15,264 nt of DNA from Willaertia magna (GCA_902984215.1 CADWAF010004027.1:1-15264); one strand, 5' to 3'; numbered from the stretch's first letter, positions 1 to 8,599 are shown. Numbers and translations: made by a program. The notes: a model not told the origin generated them from the letters alone.

Positions 1-83
1 TTCAACTTTTATTGTTTTGAATTATTGATCAAATTTTTAATGTCAAAAAATTACAAAGTCATTAATTTACTACTAAGCCCTTT

Positions 84-198
84 AAAAGACTATATTTAGT
101 AATTTCTGTTACAGATGGTTCAGTGAACTCGTAATTTATATTGTTTCAATGAAATACAGAAAGACTAAATAAGGAAATTCTCGTTACAGATGGTCCAG
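84..198. repeat. Imperfect direct duplication, unit about 40 bp, period about 75 bp
   Basis: Two copies of a roughly 40-bp unit lie at about 84-123 and 158-198. Each begins with AAAGACTA, has an AATTCT-like middle and ends in GTTACAGATGGTYCAG, a 16-mer with one mismatch between copies (108-123 and 183-198). The sequence is clearly less AT-rich than what follows. I see no ORF or tRNA fold over it. It may be a remnant of a local tandem duplication or of a repeat family; its function is unknown. Confidence 0.5.
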
Positions 199-249
199 AC
201 GATAAGCTAATAAAATATTCGATTCTCTGTTGCTTCACTTCGTTTTTAA

Positions 250-1700
250 TCGACATCCCTCGGTTTTTTTCTAAATTTCATCACTATTAACAATTTAAAT
301 AACATATTGATTTTTAATGTTATTAATATTAAATTTAACATTAATTATTTTTTTTATTAAATATTACTTATTAACATATTTTACTTTTATTTTTAAAGAA
401 AAACTTTATATTAATTATTTAAATAATAACTAAAGATCATTTTATTATTTATTTTAATCAAAAAATTATAAAAAAAAATAGAAAATATTTATAATAATTA
501 GATTTTATTAATGTTAAAGTTTAAATTATTTAAATATAAGAATATATTAATAAAAAAGTAAATAAAAATATCAAATTTAATAAAATTAATTATTTTTTTA
601 AAACAAAAATTTTTTAGTTGAATAAAAATATAAAAATATAAATAAATTTTAAATTTTAAATAAATTATTTATCAATATGATTTATTATTTTATAATGACT
701 ATTTTTTTAAAAACATTATTACAATTTTAAAAAAAAAGCATTTCTAAAACAAAAATTTAAACCAATTTAAAATACAATGAATATTTTTAAATTATAAATT
801 TTCAATATCATTAATAAATTATAATTTATCAAAATATATTAATAAATATTTAATAATAATAAAAAAATAAATAATATAAAATTATTTTTAAAAAAAATAT
901 ATTAAATTAGTAAAAAATTAAATATTAATTAATGAATCACATAGTAAAATTATATTATATAAATTATTTTATATATTAAATAGTAAAATTTATTTAAAAA
1001 TAATAAAAAATATAAAATAATAATACATAAAACAAATAAAAATATAATAGTTTTATAATTTTAAAAAATATATCAAAATTAATAAAACTAATTTAAATAA
1101 AAAACTAATGAATATTAGAAAGAAATATTTAAAATAAATGGTAGATTATTTATTAAAAAAAATATATTTATTTTATAAAAATTATATAAACATATTTTAA
1201 TTTAAATTCATGTAACTCATTAATTTATAAATATTTACATCGTGATAAAAATTAAAAAAAATTTAACAAGTTTTGCTGATTAGAGAGTGTTATTTTTAAA
1301 TTATAAATTTATTTTATTGCCCTGTATTAAAAGTAATTTAAATAATATTATTATAATAATTTTAGATTTATTTTGTAATTATAGCTTAGTTAAAATAATT
1401 GAAAGAGTATATAAATAATTTTGTGTAATATTAAAAATCTAATTATAATTATTATCAATTCGACAAATTGCGATACTAATTTTGAAATTTATATTGTTAA
1501 CTCAAAACTTTTAAATTAAACATTCAAAGAAAAACAAAATTCCTAAAATAATCGATAGTAAAATTAATTTTTTAATATTTTCATTTTTTTCAAATAATTA
1601 CTACTCCTTTTCATACAATTTAATATCGAAAAAACAAAAATAAAAACAAGTTAAGTAAGTTAAGTTATATTATTATTATTATTAAACTAAAAAACAAGCA
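250..1700. other. Gene-free, extremely AT-rich stretch
   Basis: No ORF of note exists on either strand. By hand count, 301-1260 holds about 67 G or C in 960 bases (about 7%), and the row 841-900 has none. The sequence is made of short A and T runs with no obvious long-period tandem repeat. Composition becomes a little milder after about 1260, again without any gene. It could simply be intergenic spacer or decayed mobile DNA. AT-extreme segments can also be centromeric or replication-related in some protists, but nothing here proves that. Confidence 0.7.
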
Positions 1701-1730
1701 TAACTTCATTTTCTATTGAAAATATCTTTT

Positions 1731-1852
1731 CATATATAAAATTTTTTATATAAAATAAAAAAAGAACAGAAATTTTCTAAAGTTTTACCAAATCATATAT
1801 AAAATTTTTTATATTATTACCAAAAAAAGAACAGAAATTTTCTAAAGTTTTT
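1731..1852. repeat. Tandem duplication, period about 63-65 bp
   Basis: Two near-identical units occur. CATATATAAAATTTTTTATAT lies at 1731-1751 and again at 1794-1814. It is followed in both by A7, GAACAGAAATTTTCTAAAG and TTTT, at 1757-1786 and 1822-1851. The offsets of 63 and 65 show a small indel between the halves. The unit contains the short self-complementary segment ATATAAAATTTTTTATAT. It sits just downstream of the decayed transposase-like gene (minus strand), so it could belong to that element's terminal region, though I cannot show this. Confidence 0.7.
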
Positions 1853-1952
1853 GTAAATAATAAAATAATTAAAAATAATACATTCACTTCAAACTATTGA
1901 TAATACTATACAATTTATTGTTACAACTAATTCTTTTTTTAACGGTAAGTTA

Positions 1953-3833
1953 TTAATTATTTAAATCATTTTTTGACTCACTTTTTAACTCATTTTTACT
2001 CTCTTGTTCATTCTTTGAATAAATTTTTGACTTATTTTCACTTTCACCATCTAAAAGGTAGTTATTTTTATAAAATAAAAAGTTATATTTTAATAAATCG
2101 AAATTTTTTTTAATGTATTTTTCTTTCAATAATTTACAAACTCTATGATTATATCTTTTTTTTTACAGAATAAACAGTGATTAAAATTTAATTTTTTTCT
2201 TAAATTTATTAATAAGTCAATATCTTAAATAATTATTTCTTCATCTTTATAAAAAATTTTGCATAACATTAATATATTTCTTTCCGAATTAAATTCGTAA
2301 ATATATTGATAATATAATTTAACACTATCAATTTTACCAACATTATAATCTTCACAAATTTAAATATTATTTAGCTGTATTACTTAAATATTCTTCAATT
2401 TTTTTAATAGTAATTCAATATTATTAATTAATTGCACTCCCACTTCTCTGCTTTTAACTTTGTTCTTAATGTATTTTTTACTAACACTAGTATAAGCATC
2501 ATAAAGATTTTTATTATAATAAAAGGAATAAAAATTATATTCAATATTAATATTAAACTTTCTAAACATTTCACTAACCATAACAACAATTTTTGCTATT
2601 TTATAATAAATAGGGTTACTATTTAAGAAAAAAAAAATTTTTCTAATTTTCTTAAATATTGGATTTGTTGTTAAAATAGTATTAAAGGTTTTTTCGATAT
2701 AGTGATAATTTAATATGTGATTATTATTAATTAAATCAATATAAATATAAAACTTATCACTAGATTTGATAATTATATCTTTAATATAATATTTTTCAAA
2801 AAATTCATTAGAAGTCTCTATAACCTTATTAATCACTTTCCATTCACTTACAAAGTCCATTACAAGTATTAATTTATTAAATTGCAAATTTTCTTTCACT
2901 TTCCTCCAATATTTCGTCTTGTCTTCAACTAATTTGGTGTGATGAATATGTTTTATATATTTTTTTGTAGTATAAGCAATTTCGCTTTAAAATTTATAGC
3001 GTAATATTGATAACTCTTATAATCACAATCATAATTCTGTTCAAAGTACTTCAATAATTGGTTAGCTTGTTGATATTTAGTTTTGTTGAGTTAAAAACCT
3101 TTACAAATTAAACACATTCTTTCTAACTTCTTTGAAGGTCTTATATTTATTGGTTAATATTTGACAAATATTGCAATAAAGTAACAAGTATATTGATTTT
3201 TTACATAGAAATCAATATATTGTTGATATATCTAACTTGTTGGTAAATTTTGCTAATATTTTGGCATAATAACAGTATTAAAAGTAACACTTTTATACTT
3301 TACTTGTAAAACATTAATAAATGATACTCTATAAGCATTATACTAAAATTTTTGAATTTTGTCAATATTAGTTGAATTTATTTTTTTTTGGTAGTATTAA
3401 GTTTAAACTTCATCATTAATACACTATCATCACTTTCCTTCTTTACCTTTCTAATAGTAGATTCATCTAAGTTTAATGTGGCTACAGCATCTTTTAGTCT
3501 TACAGTTTTATAAATTCTGACAATAATTGGTCTTCTAATTGGAGAGGTGATTGGAAGTTTTTGGATTAATTTTGTAATTGATCAACTCATCTTCAAATAT
3601 ACAACCTCTAATAGATCACAAGTACGTTCAATAGAGTCTTTCTTTGTTACAAGTGTTTCTATTAGTTTGGTTAATGAAATTTGTAGATAAGTTGATTCAA
3701 TAAATTGTCTTAGTTTTGTAAAATGTATACACTTTTTCAAATGTCTACACTTTACTTGTCTAGAATTACATTTATTTCCACAACAACAAACAAAAGTGTT
3801 GTACTTTAGTTTAGATTTGGTTGATGCAATCAT
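1953..3833 (-). pseudogene. Decayed DNA-transposase-like gene (Cys-rich N-terminus, HTH, core, zinc knuckle)
   Basis: Reading the minus strand gives a chain of protein-like pieces that together resemble one transposase-type polypeptide. Pieces in order: a Cys-rich start (3833-3582, CCCGNKC then C and CIH); after an in-frame TGA, a helix-turn-helix-like stretch to 3378 (KDAVATLNLDESTIRKVKKE); in another frame with five internal stops, a segment to about 2955 including RPSKKLERMCLICKGF; a 171-codon open core (2899-2384, starting near LILVMDF and including YNFYSFYYNKNLYDAY); CEDYNVGKIDSVKLYYQYIY (2356-2225); and a terminal zinc-knuckle-like CLFC..RYNHRVC with a charged tail ending at TAA 1953, where a frame slip lies in an A9 run. 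Family knowledge: several DDE-type transposases combine such modules, with a CxxC...H...C knuckle at the C-terminus. I could not assign a superfamily, and catalytic acidic residues are not recognisable. No terminal inverted repeats were found by eye. The number of stops and shifts makes a functional product very unlikely. Confidence 0.6.
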
Positions 3834-3950
3834 TTTATTTTGATTACAAGATTCAAATATAAGATTGTTATGTTTTAAAGTACATTTGAAAACTGTTACG
3901 CTACTGTTACAAATCGAAAATTTTACAAAATTTAGCGAGTATTTATAGGT

Positions 3951-5644
3951 TTACATGTAAACTCGGAAATTTAAACTAGGATTGTTTATTTTTATTTTCT
4001 CATCTTTTTCTTTTATTTGAATTTGTAATTCTTTAATAATTTCATTCTTTTCATTTAATTCATTTTGAAAATCCAATAATGGTAATAATAATTCATTTTG
4101 TTCTTCTGTTAATTTAAATTCCTTATTATTGTCAATATTATTAATTAACATATTTATAACATCTATAATTATTGTGGTTGTTGGTCTTTTATTTGGATTC
4201 TTTGGAATAATTGATATAATTAATCTTTGTAATACTTCAATTAATTATTGTTTTAAATTTTCATCATTTAAATCTGTAATTTCTTCTTTTAACTTAAAAG
4301 AAAGATAATTACATAAATAATTATGTAATTTGATTTCTGACTTGTTAGTCTTTAATAATTCGTAAAAATAATTACAATTATTATATTGTAAATTTGATTT
4401 TGTAATTAATTTAAATAAAATACAACCTAATGAATAAATATCTAATGGTTTATTAATTGTAAAGTCTTGATTTTCTTTTTTAATCTTTTCCTCAACATCC
4501 TTATTTGAATATCTCATTTCAGGTGCCATATATGGCTCTGTTCCAATATTTATAGTTCTTGTTTTAGAAATATCAACTTGTTTAGTAGTTCCAAAGTCAA
4601 CAATTTTAATAATTTCATTTCCTTCTTTAGTAATTTCAATTAAAATATTATCTAATTTTAAATCTCTATGAATTATATTATTTAAATGTAAATATTCAAT
4701 TCCATTTAATATTTGTTTAAATAATTTTAATTTAATTATTAATGGAAATTCTTCATTATTATTAAATAATTTATATTGTAAAGAGTAGTCACATAGTTTC
4801 ATTACTAAATATTTAAATAATTTAATAAATTAATAAACTTGTCGTTTTTAATAATTTTTAAAATTGTTGTTTTTATATTTTCAATATATTAATTTTCTTT
4901 TTTTCATTATATTTAATTGTTGATAACTGTTTTTATTATAATAATATAAATATAATTCATTAAAATCTGTTAAAAACGTTAAATATTGTCAAATATTTTT
5001 TTAACTTTAAATGGTAAAGTTATTTTAGTAAAATATTTTAATTTATCATCTTATTTATAAACATTTAATTCTAAAAAGTTACAGTCTCAACATTAAAGTT
5101 TTAATTAATAAACTTGTCGTAATGTCATTTTCGTTATTAATAAATTTATTTATTTTTGTAAATTCAAAATATTCTTTATTCTCTTCTAATCCTAATTTAT
5201 TATATTTATTATTACCAATCACATTATTTTCTGTTACAATAAATAAATTATCATGAAAGCATTTAATAAATTTTATATTTTCATTAATGTTATTTTTTAT
5301 TTTTGTAAAGTTATTAATTTTTTTATCATTAATTTTCCATTAAAATAAATTTCATTACTTTTCGTTACCATTAACGAATAATAATTTTGTAATTCCAAAA
5401 TTTTAATTGGCTCATTAAAATCAATTATTGTAAATTCTTTTTTATCATTAAAATCGCCAGTACCTAATTGTCCATTTACATTAAAACCTTTTACAAAAAC
5501 GTTACATTCTTCTGTAACTACCATGTCCGTTAACCCACTTGTTTTAATAAATTTAATAATATATTTATCTTCTATTGATTGAATAAGATTGTTAGCAGTT
5601 TTGATTGATAGATCCTTATCAAAAGATAATTTATAAAGTGGCAT
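3951..5644 (-). pseudogene. RCC1-repeat and protein-kinase gene, broken
   Basis: Minus strand. The 115-codon open part (5644-5297) carries RCC1-type repeats (VFVKGFNVNGQLGTGDFND). The repeat continues in a different frame at 5333-5082 (FIVTENNVIGNNKYNKLGL), so one base was gained or lost near 5335. Two further RCC1-like scraps follow in separate frames (5050-4981, FTKITLPFKVKKI; 4976-4890, FLTDFNELYLYYYNKN). The kinase starts at its hinge (KYLVMKLCD, around 4815) and continues through 4802-4245 with HRDLKLDN, VDFG, GTEPYMAPE and DIYSLGC: catalytic loop Asp, DFG metal ligand, APE and the helix-F Asp are all intact. An in-frame TAA at 4247-4245 interrupts the C-lobe. The same frame then runs on through KNPNKRPT, the conserved subdomain XI Arg, into a coiled-coil-like tail ending at 3951. 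No N-lobe with the ATP-binding Lys is recognisable. The original was probably one RCC1-kinase protein; treating it as one gene is inference. Sequencing error could explain single breaks but not all of them. Confidence 0.75.
4828..5120. repeat. 18-bp perfect direct repeats flanking a 257-bp segment
   Basis: AATTAATAAACTTGTCGT occurs at 4828-4845 and again at 5103-5120, in the same orientation. The copies bracket the part of the RCC1-kinase gene where reading frames are most broken and where a kinase N-lobe would be expected. The copies could be the ends of a local duplication or a mark of insertion or recombination. The enclosed segment still contains RCC1-like scraps, so it is not simply foreign DNA. 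Confidence 0.6.
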
Positions 5645-5714
5645 TCTTGTTTATTTTTTTCTTCAATAGCAATTCAACTTTAGAAATAGCTTGTAATTGT
5701 TGTAATCTCTTTAA

Positions 5715-6359
5715 TTAAATAAAAATAATTGTATTTTGTAAAGTATTTTGTAAACTTTTTAATGTAATTTTTTGTAAAATATTTTTTCTAAAATTTCTAA
5801 TAGAACGTAAATCTTGAGTATCTAAAATAAAAATATTTCTATTTTTAGAAATTTTAAATTCTTCTAAAAAATTTTTAATTATTGAACTATAAATTTCTTC
5901 TGTAATCATACTATCAAAAATATAAATGGTAATTTCTTTATTTTTTTCATTACAATAATTGTAATCATTATTTTCATTACAATTTTTGTAATCATTATTG
6001 TAATCATTAATTTGATAATAATTTTTTAAAAAAGAATACAATTCAGAAATATCATTACTATTTATAGTAAATAAATTTAAATTTGGAAAATCTTTTAAAA
6101 ATTCTAATGCATATTCATTTTTAATTTCTTCTCCTTTTTGTAAATTATTTAAATTATTATTTAAATTTGTATTTAAATTTGTATTTAAATTATTATTTAA
6201 ATTATTATTTGTAAAGGATTGTGGAGTAATAAATGAAATATTTTTTAAATTTAAAATATTTAATAAATGATAAATACGTGTAGCTGAAGCTGTTGCTTTA
6301 ATTTCGGGAATTCTCATTGCGAAATAGCAGAGACGAAGGGGATAGGATGATAGAGACAT
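5715..6359 (-). CDS. Glycosyltransferase-like protein, probably 3'-truncated
   Basis: A 214-residue ORF begins at an ATG right after a T/A-rich leader. Two motifs stand out: FDSMITEEIY (about 148-157) and ILDTQDLRSIRNFRK (about 178-192). From memory, bacterial and some eukaryotic proteins annotated as family-4-like glycosyltransferases carry an F-D-x-x-[MI]-x-E-E segment followed by a similar [IL]LDTxDLHxLR segment, in the same order and at similar spacing; I could not check this. Residues 51-75 are an Asn/Leu/Thr low-complexity insert and 114-140 an Asn/Asp/Tyr/Cys-rich insert, both typical of AT-rich protist genomes. The family members I recall are clearly longer. Here the frame ends at TAA after QNTIIFI, although the same frame stays open for 27 more codons (LKRLQQLQAISKVELLLK). 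Truncation by a nonsense change is therefore likely, matching the decay of its neighbour downstream. The functional assignment is tentative. Confidence 0.45.
   Translation of the reverse strand: MSLSSYPLRLCYFAMRIPEIKATASATRIYHLLNILNLKNISFITPQSFTNNNLNNNLNTNLNTNLNNNLNNLQKGEEIKNEYALEFLKDFPNLNLFTINSNDISELYSFLKNYYQINDYNNDYKNCNENNDYNYCNEKNKEITIYIFDSMITEEIYSSIIKNFLEEFKISKNRNIFILDTQDLRSIRNFRKNILQKITLKSLQNTLQNTIIFI
6142..6211. repeat. Coding 12-bp microsatellite (Asn/Leu/Thr)
   Basis: Variants of the 12-mer AATTATTATTTA / AATTTGTATTTA repeat about six times inside the glycosyltransferase-like ORF. On the coding strand they give Asn-Asn-Asn-Leu and Asn-Thr-Asn-Leu units. The pattern is typical replication-slippage low complexity. 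Confidence 0.8.
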
Positions 6360-6403
6360 TTTTTTTTAAAAAAAAAATTAAAACCATTTCGCCAAATAGT
6401 TTT

Positions 6404-6416
6404 AAAAAAACAAAAA
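6404..6416 (-). terminator. Pol III T-run terminator of tRNA-Ala
   Basis: On the minus strand, T5 (6416-6412) and T7 (6410-6404), separated by one G, follow the tRNA-Ala 3' end by 16 nt. A run of four or more T in the RNA-like strand is the standard RNA polymerase III termination signal. Confidence 0.75.
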
Positions 6417-6432
6417 TAATATAAAATTGAAG

Positions 6433-6505
6433 TGGAGCCACAGGGAATCGAACCCTGGACCTTGTGCATGCAAAGCACACGCTCTACCAACTGAGCTATA
6501 ACCCC
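6433..6505 (-). tRNA. tRNA-Ala (TGC)
   Basis: The 73-nt cloverleaf includes discriminator A (6433). The acceptor GGGGTTA pairs with TGGCTCC, allowing G-U. The anticodon stem TGTGC/GCACA encloses loop TTTGCAT with anticodon TGC at 6472-6470. The T arm is CAGGG-TTCGATT-CCCTG. The A-box-like TAGCTCAGTTGG and B box GGTTCGATTCC are canonical. There is no intron and no encoded CCA. It is divergent from tRNA-Lys, 95 bp away. Confidence 0.96.
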
Positions 6506-6600
6506 TTCTTCGGATAAGGTAGTGTTGGTTGTGCTGTTCGTTTTTTGGGGCTATCGAGTGTTGTGTGGTATTAATCAATTAGGAAAAAAGATAGTTCAAC

Positions 6601-6673
6601 GCCTTGCTAGCTCAGTCGGTAGAGCGCCAGGCTCTTAACCTGGTGGTCGTGGGTTCGAGCCCCACGTGGGGCG
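6601..6673 (+). tRNA. tRNA-Lys (CTT)
   Basis: The 73-nt cloverleaf has acceptor GCCTTGC pairing with GTGGGGC through several G-U pairs, anticodon stem CCAGG/CCTGG, loop CTCTTAA with anticodon CTT at 6634-6636, T arm GTGGG-TTCGAGC-CCCAC, and discriminator G. It has no intron and no encoded CCA. A 5-bp hairpin, TGCTG-TATATTT-CAGCA (6674-6690), follows immediately in the 3' trailer. Confidence 0.95.
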
Positions 6674-6701
6674 TGCTGTATATTTCAGCAATTAATTAAA
6701 A

Positions 6702-6710
6702 TTTTTTTTT
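6702..6710 (+). terminator. Pol III terminator (T9) of tRNA-Lys
   Basis: A run of nine T starts 28 nt after the tRNA-Lys end, just beyond the trailer hairpin at 6674-6690. Confidence 0.8.
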
Positions 6711-6864
6711 AAATTTCTTGACTAACCATTAACATTCAATTCTTTACAATCAAAACTCATTACACATTTTACTACCTTTTATAAAAAAATTTTCCTTCTT
6801 TCGCTCTAAATATAGTAATTTTGAAAAACCACTTAACCTTTTTAATCAAACAAACAAAAAAAAA

Positions 6865-7092
6865 ATGTCATCCTCCACAACGCAACAACAACAACTTTCC
6901 AACACAACCACTAACCACAATTCCGAACTTAATAATAATAATCAAAAAAATAAAGAAGAAGAAAAGGCTCCTTCCTCTAAACTCTATAGATGGTGGATTG
7001 TAATTTTATGGTATATCGTTTCAAGTATTGGTTTCGCTCTCTTAGCTTTACTTTTAAGCTATCTTTATCAAACCTATTTTGTAAATAAATAA
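6865..7092 (+). CDS. Small single-pass membrane protein, unknown function
   Basis: 75 residues. The ATG follows a nine-A run, the same context as the genes at 7218 and 13877, and it is the first ATG of this frame. Residues 1-38 are polar low complexity (QQQQ, NNNNQKNKEEEK). Residues about 41-66 form one strong hydrophobic helix (RWWIVILWYIVSS, then GFALLALLLSYL), and the end is YQTYFVNK. The RW before the helix and the short polar tail suggest a tail-anchored or type-II protein with a cytosolic N-terminus; this is inference from charge. The WYIVSSIGFALL stretch faintly recalls the first helix of nucleotide-sugar transporters, but no further helices follow, so I do not assign that family. The BCCIP-like gene begins 125 bp downstream on the same strand. 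Confidence 0.6.
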   Translation: MSSSTTQQQQLSNTTTNHNSELNNNNQKNKEEEKAPSSKLYRWWIVILWYIVSSIGFALLALLLSYLYQTYFVNK

Positions 7093-7217
7093 AAATGTAT
7101 TTTTCTGTAAAAAATAATTTTAAAAAAATAATTTCAAAAAATTTATCGAACAACACTTTTGTCAGCAATTTCAAAAAAAAATTTCAAAATAAAAAAAAAT
7201 TTTGAAAAAAAAAAAAA

Positions 7218-8333
7218 ATGTTAAACAACAACAACAACTCTGAAAATGACAGTAACAACAACAATAATAAAAGAAAGTTAAAAGAAAAGGGAATGAAAAG
7301 AAAGAAGAATGAAGAAGAAGAAGAAGAAAATACTGAAATGATAACTCAAGAAGAAGAAGATGAACAACAACAACAAGGCTTTTTCGATAATAACTATATT
7401 GATATTGATGAAAATCCAGAACAATTAGATATCGATTTTGACGTTACAGTTCCAGATTTTGATACTGATTATTATGGAGTTGAAACTTATATTAGGAATT
7501 ATTTACGTGGATCGGAATATAATTATGTTGAATTTACAGATTTAATTTTGGGAGATGCGGAATCTAAGATTGTTAATCCTTATACTTCAGTAATTAAAGC
7601 TGTATCTCAAAATGTTGGAGATATGGGGGATGATGAAAATGGAAGTTCACTTAAACCTAATTTAGTTGCTACATCTGTTCAAAAAGGTAATAATAATACA
7701 ACTGGAGTAATGAAAGATGATGATGAAGTGGACCCTTCAGAATGGAATTGGTCTTTAGATATGTATGGAGTAATTTCTTTATTGGATATGAAAGAATTTA
7801 AAAAGAAACAATCCATAAAACAAATTAAATCCTATATTTTACAAAAATGTATAGATAAAGAAAAATATAACCAAATTAATGAAATTTTTGACTCTTCAAG
7901 AGTTGGTTTAATAGTAAATGAAAGAGTCATTAATTTACCAATTGAAGTAGGAGGAATGTTACATATTAACTTATTTGAAGAAATTCAACGAGAACAAGAT
8001 GAAAATAACCATCCAGCCTTTGACTATTTCCTTATCCTAACAAAAGTTTACCATGTTAAGAATGATTTAGCAGGTGTCGTTAAAAAAGTTAAGGATGAAA
8101 TTATCTTTTATAAACCTGAGGAAGAATTCTATTTGGAAAGAGCTCATTTATCATTTGATTTCCCTATAAAGAGTGAATATACTGAGGATTCTTCTTCTTT
8201 AACTTTATCGGATGAAAATACTTTTCAAAAGGGAGTTTGTATGTTGGTTAAGAGTAAGAAGATGAAACATGTTTTGAAGAAAATTAAAAAGGAATTAGTT
8301 CCAGAAAGTACAAAAGTAACAAGAGATGAATAA
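7218..8333 (+). CDS. BCCIP / Bcp1-family protein
   Basis: 371 residues, close to the usual size of this family. Residues 1-55 are a low-complexity tail (Asn runs, a basic KRKLKEKGMKRKKN patch that may serve as a nuclear localisation signal, then Glu- and Gln-rich). The family hallmarks follow in order: QLDIDFDVTVPDFDTDYYGVE (about 69-89), matching the VDFEFFDP..DFHG opening of BCCIP/Bcp1; an acidic linker with DPSEWNW (about 172-178); GVISLLDM; GLIVNERVINLP (230-241), equivalent to the family's GLLLSERLINMP; and FYKPEEEFYLERAHLSFDFP (297-316), equivalent to the C-terminal F..PEDE...K.A...F.F. Known roles: yeast Bcp1 is nuclear and acts in nuclear export of Mss4 and as a chaperone for ribosomal protein Rpl23; human BCCIP binds BRCA2 and p21 and is linked to ribosome biogenesis. 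The ATG follows a long A-run. The gene looks intact and single-exon. Confidence 0.88.
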   Translation: MLNNNNNSENDSNNNNNKRKLKEKGMKRKKNEEEEEENTEMITQEEEDEQQQQGFFDNNYIDIDENPEQLDIDFDVTVPDFDTDYYGVETYIRNYLRGSEYNYVEFTDLILGDAESKIVNPYTSVIKAVSQNVGDMGDDENGSSLKPNLVATSVQKGNNNTTGVMKDDDEVDPSEWNWSLDMYGVISLLDMKEFKKKQSIKQIKSYILQKCIDKEKYNQINEIFDSSRVGLIVNERVINLPIEVGGMLHINLFEEIQREQDENNHPAFDYFLILTKVYHVKNDLAGVVKKVKDEIIFYKPEEEFYLERAHLSFDFPIKSEYTEDSSSLTLSDENTFQKGVCMLVKSKKMKHVLKKIKKELVPESTKVTRDE

Positions 8334-8456
8334 ATTTTTAATTTTATTAAGTTCCTTTTTTAGTTAGTACTATATTTGGTTATAGGAAAGAAATTTAACT
8401 TTTCTGAAAATTTGCAGTTTCGGGTTTATATTGTTGGAAAAAACCAAATTTTCAAG

Positions 8457-8537
8457 GCACGGGTTCTCGAGTGGTCAAAGAGGTTAGACTCAAGTTCTAA
8501 TGCGTAAGCTTCGTGGGTTCAAATCCCACCTCGTGCA
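8457..8537 (+). tRNA. tRNA-Leu (CAA)
   Basis: An 81-nt class II tRNA with a long variable arm. Acceptor GCACGGG pairs with CTCGTGC and the discriminator is A. The anticodon stem TTAGA/TCTAA encloses loop CTCAAGT with anticodon CAA. The variable arm is TGCGTAAGCTTCGT. The T arm is GTGGG-TTCAAAT-CCCAC, giving B box GGTTCAAATCC. Eukaryotic tRNA-Leu(CAA) often carries an intron; this one shows none. It lies 123 bp after the BCCIP-like gene on the same strand. Confidence 0.95.
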
Positions 8538-8549
8538 ATAGATTTTAAC

Positions 8550-8558
8550 TTTTTTTTT
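8550..8558 (+). terminator. Pol III terminator (T9) of tRNA-Leu
   Basis: Nine T start 13 nt after the tRNA end. A weaker T4 at 8543-8546 precedes it. Confidence 0.8.
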
Positions 8559-8599
8559 AAATGTACAACAAACAAGTACTTGTGAAATGCCAAAAATAT

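Noticed and set aside
4245..4247. TAA in the kinase C-lobe read as glutamine (reassigned stop code)
   Set aside because: The 1342-codon gene and the BCCIP-like gene contain no internal TAA or TAG and end normally, so a standard code with a broken gene is the simpler explanation.
6298..6480. 60-codon minus-strand ORF across tRNA-Ala
   Set aside because: Its start, CFACTRSRVRFPVAP, is simply the translation of the tRNA-Ala gene, a common false ORF.
6821..7003. 60-codon plus-strand ORF overlapping the small membrane protein
   Set aside because: It is in another frame and compositionally biased, while the overlapping frame has the better start context and a membrane helix.
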